Shown here: positions 1 to 5,242 of the stretch, in pieces
How the letters are laid out: every line of letters begins with the position of its first letter
How positions within the stretch are numbered: the first letter of the stretch is position 1
DNA from: Bacteroidota bacterium
GTDB taxonomy: Bacteria > Bacteroidota > Ignavibacteria > UBA10030 > UBA8401
NCBI GenBank assembly: GCA_025355705.1
Contig: JANXZD010000091.1
Coordinates: forward strand, 1 to 5,242
Length of the DNA: 5,242 bases
Direction: 5' to 3'
Program-made: the position numbers and the translations under genes
Notes under the pieces: model-generated
Database searches by the model: none
Told to the model about the DNA's origin: nothing
What the model saw: only the letters and a program-made list of their open reading frames with translations

Positions 1-1060
1 AAAATTTATATCCAAAATATCCCGGGGCAATTGTAGAGATTTGACTCTTTCCATCAGGATCCCAACTGTAAACAATATTTCGTGACAGTGGCGTTGTCAA
101 TTTACCATCAGCAATAAGTCGATTATCAAATGCCGGGATGCCAATTGCTCTTGCGCCAATAAATTCAGCCGCGTCATCAGAATAATCATTGTTTCCTCCG
201 ATATGCGGATCCCCAAACATTCCAAAAAATACTTTGGATAATGGTTTTGATCTTACATCATTTTCTGCCGTGTAGACCAAAAAGATGATATCTTCCGCAA
301 GCGGATTGGAAAATTGCATTGTCCGAACTTCGAGGTCAACACCAAGTCCACGATGTTCCGGAATACCAACTATTGGGAAATATTGAAACTCCGCATCAGT
401 AGAATCATCGACGACATAATACACTTCTTCATCGGGGACAGAAGAATTTCCTCCAAGAAAAGAAGGATAAACATATTCACCAAGAATAGCATTATACCAA
501 CTCTCCGGCCACGATTTAGGTCTAATACGTAAGTCCGAGGTTCTTGCCCCCCAGCTTGCAATATCATTTTGACCGGGAGCCGAATAGCCCGGTGAAGGCA
601 GCCATCCCCATTTTGTGATTCCATCCGGTGCAAAATCTCCGTCAGCCGTACTCTTACTTGAACCTCCAAAACCATCAATAATAATTTTTGCAGAATCGAA
701 CGGATTACTACTTACGACAGGAACCATTGATCCAATAAGAGGACCAAATTCATAACCATATCCAAGTCCGTTCCAAACAAGATCAAGAACATTTCCCTGA
801 ACACCAGGATTACTAATTGCTCCAGTGTTATAGATGATAGATCTGATCTTATTGCCTTGAATGACAAGACTTTTCACTTCAGATTGAAGCCCTGAAGATT
901 TCAACATACGAAACTGTTCATCTCGCCACCGTTGAAAATCTATTTTTTGCTGTTGATTAAGATATTTTATATCAACAGTCCGGAAATCAATTTTTTTAGT
1001 TTGCGCGAAAGTGATCGTAACGCTCATTAACAAAAATGAGAGAAAAAGATATTTCTTCAT
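1..1060 (-). CDS. Secreted protein of unknown function, 3' end beyond the window
   Basis: This reading frame runs open from an ATG at 1060 to the left edge, giving 353 residues without a stop; the C-terminus is missing. The N-terminus is a typical Sec signal peptide: MKK, a hydrophobic run to about residue 17, and likely cleavage after ITFA near residue 19. An AAGGA Shine-Dalgarno lies 10 bases upstream, which fixes the start. I do not recognise a named domain. The mature part is rich in Gly, aromatic residues and Asp. It includes a Trp/Pro-rich stretch (residues 151-188), a segment ending in HRGLGVDLEVR (236-246), and an acidic cluster around DPHIGGNNDYSDD (284-296). Segments of this style occur in large uncharacterised exported proteins of Ignavibacteria-like genomes, from memory and unchecked. 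The gene begins 28 bp after the receptor stop, so co-transcription is likely. A C-terminal type IX sorting domain could lie off-window, but that cannot be seen here. It is confident as a gene and unknown in function. Confidence 0.87.
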   Translation of the reverse strand, partial: MKKYLFLSFLLMSVTITFAQTKKIDFRTVDIKYLNQQQKIDFQRWRDEQFRMLKSSGLQSEVKSLVIQGNKIRSIIYNTGAISNPGVQGNVLDLVWNGLGYGYEFGPLIGSMVPVVSSNPFDSAKIIIDGFGGSSKSTADGDFAPDGITKWGWLPSPGYSAPGQNDIASWGARTSDLRIRPKSWPESWYNAILGEYVYPSFLGGNSSVPDEEVYYVVDDSTDAEFQYFPIVGIPEHRGLGVDLEVRTMQFSNPLAEDIIFLVYTAENDVRSKPLSKVFFGMFGDPHIGGNNDYSDDAAEFIGARAIGIPAFDNRLIADGKLTTPLSRNIVYSWDPDGKSQISTIAPGYFGYKF

Positions 1061-1070
1061 AAGATAAATT

Positions 1071-1075
1071 TCCTT
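1071..1075 (-). promoter_or_regulatory. Shine-Dalgarno site for the secreted protein gene
   Basis: The minus strand reads AAGGA, followed by 10 bases and then the ATG at 1060. It is the clearest ribosome binding site in the window and sits in the 28 bp gap after the receptor stop. It supports the chosen start and suggests translation in a lineage that uses Shine-Dalgarno pairing at least sometimes. Confidence 0.6.
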
Positions 1076-1088
1076 GTTCATATTCAAT

Positions 1089-4055
1089 TTAAAAAAGTAC
1101 CGATATTCCTAACCGTGTTAAACGCGGACGGCTGATATTTTGAGGGTTGTTATAGTATCCATCAACAGCCGAGATCGGAATCAATCCAACATCCCCGCGG
1201 TTAATTCTTGTTCGAAGTTGATTGAATTCTGCAGGGTTTGCAACAATGTTTGCATTATATAAAGCTTTACCGCTGTTGGAATAAACATCAGTCTCGTTTT
1301 CTGTATCAAATAGATTATCGATGTTGAGAAATACTGAGTATCGGAAACCGCCGAAGGAAAAATATTTCTCCAATTTCAGATCAACTGTCCATTGAAAAGG
1401 TTTGGTAGAACTATTTTGAATAAAGTTGGAGGATTGTGTCGCAAGACTTGCAGGAATACTTGCAGTATACGGAGACCCGGACTGCATACGGATGATTGTA
1501 CTTACGCTGTAATCATTCGGCTCGCTCAAATTGAATGATGACGATAACGTATGGGTCCTGTCAAAACTTAGCGGAACAAGAAACGTTTCAGCACTTTTTC
1601 CGGATTTTTCGCTGTAAAAAAAATCATCGCGTGGTTCGGTTCTATTCCCTTCAGCAACGGAAAAAGTATAATCAATAGAGGAAGAGAATAAACTTCCCGG
1701 CGCTCTTCGTTGAAAGAGGGAAACTGTCAATCCCCTTGAGTTAGCATAATCAAGATTAGTTAAAATCTCGTACCGAATATCGCCTTTTGCAGTAACAATA
1801 ATCTGGTTGAATATATAATCTCGAACATCCTTATAGAAACCAACAACTTCTAAACGAAGATCGGGAGTTAAGCCTTGCTGTAATCCTATTTCATATTGAA
1901 CACTTCTTTGAGGTTTTACATCTGCATTGCCAAAGACAGGTTGCGAACCGGCAACTCTAAAGTTCGTATTGGTATAGAGGGAAGACAAATTTCCGAGTTG
2001 ATAAAAGTGACCATATGAAAAACGAATCACACCTTGATCGGTGATCGGATAAGCAATGCTTAAACGCGGGCTAATTGTATGTTTTACAGTAGCATTTTTT
2101 AGATCACGAACAAGGAATGTCGTATCGCGGGCTGAAATTGCATCACTAACGTTTGGATTATATTTTGATCCCGGATCAAAATATTCATAGCGAACGCCGG
2201 CGTTTAAGATAAATGATTTTTCTAACTCAATTTTATCCTGTATATACAACGAAAATTGCGTTGGTTTTTTTGTATAATTAATGTAACCGGAATTGACATC
2301 AGGAATTTTTGCTGAATATTTCAATGTGTCGTTAAAATATAATTTTTGGAAATCACTGAGAATTGCGCGCGTGGAATCATTTTGTTTGTAATCAAATTGC
2401 AATGTGTACGATTCAACATTAATTGAATGCAGCCTCAATTCTGCACCCATTTTTACTTCGTGCACATTGAATAATTGTGCCTGCAGATCTACTTTGGCTC
2501 CAACTGCTTGCGAATTTCTAAACGATCGCCCAAGTGAAGTTCCACCAGTTAAGAAACCAACAATCGGTAACGTTGTTTGATAAAATTCCGGTAAATATCT
2601 CGGGTCATGAATATCTTCAAACGTAAATGTTTTATCGTGGGAAGCATTGTACGATGCTTTTACAGTATAGAATACAGAATTGCTTATCGTGTGAGTCCAA
2701 TCTAGTGCCTGAACAAGTCCATTACTGTAACTTGTCGGACGACCGTCTGGATTATATCGATAACTATAATAGGAAGCTGATTGACTTTTACCATTATCAT
2801 AAACAAATTCATATTTTAACCGCATCGTTGACGATAGCCGAAATAATAGATTACCTTGAATATTGTACGATGCACTTGTATTTAATGGAACCAATGCACT
2901 ATCACCGCTTGGTTTTCCAGTTCTGTTAAAATTCGGAATGAATATAGAATCGCCAATATTGATATATGAAATCTGATTTCCCAAAGGATTGAAATAGTAC
3001 GGTGAACTATTGGATCCTAATCGAGGATCATCTGCAAAATATGGATAGCCTGGATTATTCGGATCATTGATTGGGACACCATTTCTACCTAAAATCTGAA
3101 ACCGTCGTGTAAACTCATCGCGAGTTACATACATATCCTTTGGTGTATAAATTCTATTACCGTATAAATAACCATTTGTTCTGTCGTATACTCCTGATAA
3201 ATAAAATGATAATTCATCCAATACTGTTGGACCACCAAGGGTCGCTTCGACACGGCCGTTATTCAATGGTTGAAATTTATCGATATGTGGAAATACATCT
3301 GTATGAGTGCTATAATAATCTCCAGTTAAAAACCTAAGACTTCCGGAGTTTTTTGAACCGCCCTCTTTTGTGACATAATTTACAATTCCACTCAATGCAT
3401 TTCCGTATTCCGCACTAAACGTTCCTGTTGAGACTGTTACTTCTTGCACAGCATTTGTTGCCACACCAATTGAGCTCAAATTATTGTACGGATCGTTGAC
3501 GGAGATACCATTCAATGTAAATGAAATTTCATTTGAACGACCGCCGCGAACATGCAACGATCCATCATCAGACGTAACAACACCAGCTTGCAAACCGATA
3601 ACTTCTGAAATTGTTGTGACAGGAAGTGACTGCATATTTTCAGCGGTGATTGCAGCAACGGGATTTGTTTGATCTTGCCGCACCAAGGGGTTACGCTCGC
3701 CTTCAACGACAAACTCATTCAATTCTACCGTTGATTCTTTTAATTGAATGTTCAATGTTGAAGTGAAGTCTACGTTCACACCAATATTATTTATTCGTAC
3801 AGGCTGGTATCCAATGTAACTCACTGAAACAGAATACGTTCCCGGCGGAACATTGACGATCACAAAACTTCCCTCAGCATCTGTGGCAGCGCCTAACGAC
3901 GTTCCGATAATTGTGACCACGGCAGATGGAATACCATCTTTGGTTTTTGAATCGGTTACCTTACCGGATATCTTACCGGTGGTACCAGCGACAAGAAGAG
4001 AACATGTGATGAGAACTGAGAGACAAAGGTAAACAAAGCGGTAGTGTTGCATCAT
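1089..4055 (-). CDS. TonB-dependent outer-membrane receptor with N-terminal carboxypeptidase-regulatory-like domain
   Basis: This is a 988-residue receptor of the outer membrane, expected to take up or sense a ligand with energy from TonB-ExbBD. Visible parts, in order: a signal peptide (about residues 1-24, cleaved near LLVAG); a carboxypeptidase-regulatory-like beta-sandwich (about 28-105, with GKVTDSKTKDGIPSA and GSFVIVNVPPGTYSVSVSYIGY); a TonB-box-like EFVVEGE (about 114-120); a plug domain (about 124-235, with SLHVRGGRSNEISFTLNGI and EYGNALSGIVNYVTKEGG); and a long 22-strand-type barrel with IQDKIELEKSFILNAGVRYEY and NLFDTENETDVYS (about 914-926). It ends in LGISVLF, with the terminal Phe usual for barrel insertion. 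The length fits the family and no break is seen. The ligand is unknown. No SusD-like gene follows within the window, so calling it SusC is not justified. I chose ATG 4055 because a GGA lies 8 bases upstream; GTG 4061 (two residues longer) and ATG 4052 are also possible. It has its own promoter and probably continues into the next gene. Confidence 0.95.
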   Translation of the reverse strand: MMQHYRFVYLCLSVLITCSLLVAGTTGKISGKVTDSKTKDGIPSAVVTIIGTSLGAATDAEGSFVIVNVPPGTYSVSVSYIGYQPVRINNIGVNVDFTSTLNIQLKESTVELNEFVVEGERNPLVRQDQTNPVAAITAENMQSLPVTTISEVIGLQAGVVTSDDGSLHVRGGRSNEISFTLNGISVNDPYNNLSSIGVATNAVQEVTVSTGTFSAEYGNALSGIVNYVTKEGGSKNSGSLRFLTGDYYSTHTDVFPHIDKFQPLNNGRVEATLGGPTVLDELSFYLSGVYDRTNGYLYGNRIYTPKDMYVTRDEFTRRFQILGRNGVPINDPNNPGYPYFADDPRLGSNSSPYYFNPLGNQISYINIGDSIFIPNFNRTGKPSGDSALVPLNTSASYNIQGNLLFRLSSTMRLKYEFVYDNGKSQSASYYSYRYNPDGRPTSYSNGLVQALDWTHTISNSVFYTVKASYNASHDKTFTFEDIHDPRYLPEFYQTTLPIVGFLTGGTSLGRSFRNSQAVGAKVDLQAQLFNVHEVKMGAELRLHSINVESYTLQFDYKQNDSTRAILSDFQKLYFNDTLKYSAKIPDVNSGYINYTKKPTQFSLYIQDKIELEKSFILNAGVRYEYFDPGSKYNPNVSDAISARDTTFLVRDLKNATVKHTISPRLSIAYPITDQGVIRFSYGHFYQLGNLSSLYTNTNFRVAGSQPVFGNADVKPQRSVQYEIGLQQGLTPDLRLEVVGFYKDVRDYIFNQIIVTAKGDIRYEILTNLDYANSRGLTVSLFQRRAPGSLFSSSIDYTFSVAEGNRTEPRDDFFYSEKSGKSAETFLVPLSFDRTHTLSSSFNLSEPNDYSVSTIIRMQSGSPYTASIPASLATQSSNFIQNSSTKPFQWTVDLKLEKYFSFGGFRYSVFLNIDNLFDTENETDVYSNSGKALYNANIVANPAEFNQLRTRINRGDVGLIPISAVDGYYNNPQNISRPRLTRLGISVLF

Positions 4056-4102
4056 AAACACGATCCGTTATTAGTGAAGGTGAAAAATAAAAATGGCTTT
4101 TG

Positions 4103-4131
4103 AATATAGTCAAAGGTGATTTTTGTGTCAA
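4103..4131 (-). promoter_or_regulatory. Sigma-70-type promoter for the receptor gene
   Basis: On the minus strand a perfect -35 box TTGACA (4126-4131) is followed by exactly 17 bases and a -10 box TATATT (4103-4108, five of six consensus positions). Transcription would start near 4096, giving a leader of about 40 bases before the ATG at 4055. It lies in the gap between the PorV-like gene and the receptor, so the receptor and the following secreted protein gene can be expressed independently of the PorV-like gene. A Bacteroidia-type reading (CACCTTTG as -7) fits poorly because the spacing to the nearest upstream TTG is too short. Confidence 0.6.
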
Positions 4132-4138
4132 TAAATGA

Positions 4139-4161
4139 ATCATATAATCTTGTATCATATA
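4139..4161 (-). repeat. Short direct repeat TATATGAT x2 upstream of the promoter
   Basis: The minus strand carries TATATGAT at 4154-4161 and again at 4139-4146, with start points 15 bases apart. The second copy ends 7 bases before the -35 box. This position would suit an activator or repressor site, but the sequence is AT-rich and two 8-base copies can arise by chance. No regulator gene is present in the window. Confidence 0.25.
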
Positions 4162-4180
4162 GTGGTATAAATTAGTGTAA

Positions 4181-5203
4181 CTAAAACTTTAATCCAAATG
4201 AAAAATAATGTACTTCTTTCAATCTGCCGAAATCTTGGTAGGCATAATCAATCACAAAATTGATCGGGGCAGAGAGTGAATATTGAAGACCAATCCCAAG
4301 CGTTAATCCTTGTTCACTGCCGCGTTCGAACGCTGATTTCCAACCGCCGCGGATCGAGACAATCTCTGCCCAGGAATATTCCAAACCGCTGTTCATATAT
4401 TCAGTATTATCATTTGGATGCACAGCATCCACAGCGACAGTCAATCGATTGTTCTCACCCTTCATCATATCCGTTGCAAGACCAACCCGAAAGATCAACG
4501 GAAGATCGTAACTGCCCAACTCATATTCTGCATTGACGATGTTCTGCTCTCCTGAACCGGTTTTGATCAACACACGATTATCCCTGCCAAATAATCTCAT
4601 TTTCGAGCCAAAGTTAGACATGCTTGCACCGATATTCAACCCATTTAAAATATCAGCTGTATATAATGTGCCGATGTCCAATGCGACAGTCTGTGATCTC
4701 ATGTTCCAAATATCTTCACGTACATATTTAACATTCATCCCAAAGGAAAATCTATCGGTCAAATTTTTCCCAAATGATAACCCAATCATTGTTCCACCGG
4801 CGGAGAACCGTTCCCCTGTCCCTTCGGGTAATTCAGTCGTTGTCACTTCCATCTCTCCCACATCCATTGTCGTAAAACTCAATCCAATTGTTCCAACATC
4901 GTCTATGAGTATTGCTGTAGAAGCTGCATCATATTTTACGTCGGCGATCCAATCGATATGATTGAACGCCGCTTCCGGAGCGGACAATCTGCCTAAGCCA
5001 GCAGGATTCCAATAGATCGCGGAAAGATCGTTCGCAACTGCTGTATAAGCACCTCCCATTCCTATCGACCGCGCACCAACGCCTATCTTCAAAAATGAAG
5101 CAGCGGTCGTTCCTGTCTTTGTTATTGTTACATTTTGAGAGAACACCATACTCACACAAAAACAAAGTATGAAATTCAAATGGAAATTTTTTTTCATAAA
5201 CAT
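4181..5203 (-). CDS. PorV/PorQ-family outer-membrane beta-barrel protein
   Basis: This 340-residue protein belongs to the PorV/PorQ (UPF0164-like) family of 14-strand-type outer-membrane barrels, related to FadL. Family members include the type IX secretion shuttle component PorV. The signal peptide covers about residues 1-23, ending VFSQ. The hallmark follows: FLKIGVGARSIGMGGAYTA (37-55), then NDLSAIYWNPAGL (58-70), where the Gly/Arg-rich strand and WNPAGL are diagnostic. The rest alternates amphipathic strands and Gly-rich turns. The C-terminus, YFSFGLKF, ends in Phe like other barrel proteins. Length is normal and intact. Which member it is (PorV, PorQ or a paralogue) cannot be settled here, because these genomes often encode many copies beside receptor or sorting-domain genes. 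The start is ATG 5203; ATG 5197 gives the more usual MKKN opening, and neither has a good Shine-Dalgarno. The gene starts just after a possible upstream stop at 5207-5209, suggesting it is not first in its operon. Confidence 0.93.
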   Translation of the reverse strand: MFMKKNFHLNFILCFCVSMVFSQNVTITKTGTTAASFLKIGVGARSIGMGGAYTAVANDLSAIYWNPAGLGRLSAPEAAFNHIDWIADVKYDAASTAILIDDVGTIGLSFTTMDVGEMEVTTTELPEGTGERFSAGGTMIGLSFGKNLTDRFSFGMNVKYVREDIWNMRSQTVALDIGTLYTADILNGLNIGASMSNFGSKMRLFGRDNRVLIKTGSGEQNIVNAEYELGSYDLPLIFRVGLATDMMKGENNRLTVAVDAVHPNDNTEYMNSGLEYSWAEIVSIRGGWKSAFERGSEQGLTLGIGLQYSLSAPINFVIDYAYQDFGRLKEVHYFSFGLKF

Positions 5204-5206
5204 GTT

Positions 5207-5242
5207 CTATTTAATGACGGCAAATTTGAGAATTTTTTCACC
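5207..5242 (-). CDS. Possible C-terminal tail of an upstream gene
   Basis: From the right edge one minus-strand frame reads GEKILKFAVIK and then TAG at 5207-5209, three bases before the ATG at 5203. The alternating hydrophobic pattern ending in Lys looks like the last beta-strand of type IX secretion C-terminal sorting domains, which often finish with a similar K-F-V-I-K style strand. Only 11 codons are visible and at least one other frame is also open, so this is a suggestion. If real, the PorV-like gene is the second or later gene of an operon. Confidence 0.35.
   Translation of the reverse strand, partial: GEKILKFAVIK

Noticed and set aside
370..678. Minus-strand open frame of 102 codons
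   Set aside because: It lies wholly inside the secreted protein gene in another frame, has no signal peptide or ribosome binding site, and its composition is unlike a real protein; the larger frame is clearly coding.
2627..2929. Plus-strand open frame of 100 codons
   Set aside because: It is antisense to the barrel region of the receptor, rich in Tyr, His and Leu as expected for a shadow frame, with no supporting start signal.
4040..4061. Lipoprotein signal at the receptor N-terminus (Cys in LITCSLL)
   Set aside because: The residue before Cys is Thr, which does not fit a lipobox, and TonB receptors of this type normally carry a cleaved Sec signal.
3973..4158. Minus-strand frame of 61 codons spanning the intergenic region and the receptor start
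   Set aside because: It overlaps the promoter and the receptor signal peptide in a different frame, and its start has no ribosome binding site. A leader peptide cannot be excluded but nothing supports one.
4062..4180. Intrinsic terminator after the PorV-like gene
   Set aside because: No GC-rich hairpin with a following T-run was found on the minus strand; the region is AT-rich and is better explained by the promoter.
4533..4961. Plus-strand open frame of 142 codons
   Set aside because: It is antisense to the PorV-like gene, whose family motifs are unmistakable; no ribosome binding site or recognisable domain supports it.

Overview
The window is AT-rich bacterial DNA with all recognisable genes on the minus strand. 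Reading in transcription order (right to left) it holds: a possible last 11 codons of an upstream gene at the right edge; a PorV/PorQ-family outer-membrane barrel protein; a 119 to 125 bp intergenic region with a strong housekeeping-type promoter; a large TonB-dependent receptor with an N-terminal carboxypeptidase-regulatory-like domain; and, 28 bp after it, a secreted protein of unknown function that runs off the left edge. The plus strand carries no gene I can support.

The gene types point to the Bacteroidota/Chlorobiota (FCB) group. PorV/PorQ-family proteins and TonB receptors with a carboxypeptidase-regulatory-like domain are both typical there. Two details argue for an Ignavibacteria/Chlorobi-like or related lineage rather than classical Bacteroidia: a TTGACA-17-TATATT promoter, and a clear AAGGA Shine-Dalgarno before the downstream gene. 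Bacteroidia usually use a different promoter consensus and rarely use Shine-Dalgarno pairing. This placement is inference only; there is no marker gene in the window.

All three proteins start with signal peptides and are predicted to act at or beyond the outer membrane. The receptor would import, or sense, an unidentified ligand using TonB energy. The PorV-like protein resembles the type IX secretion shuttle/outer-membrane family. The downstream protein is translationally well placed to be made together with the receptor and may be its surface or secreted partner, although no SusD-like lipoprotein features are seen in it.

I found no tRNA, rRNA, CRISPR array, insertion sequence or convincing intrinsic terminator. 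The window looks like an ordinary cell-envelope locus. Its least explained part is the uncharacterised secreted protein at the left edge.
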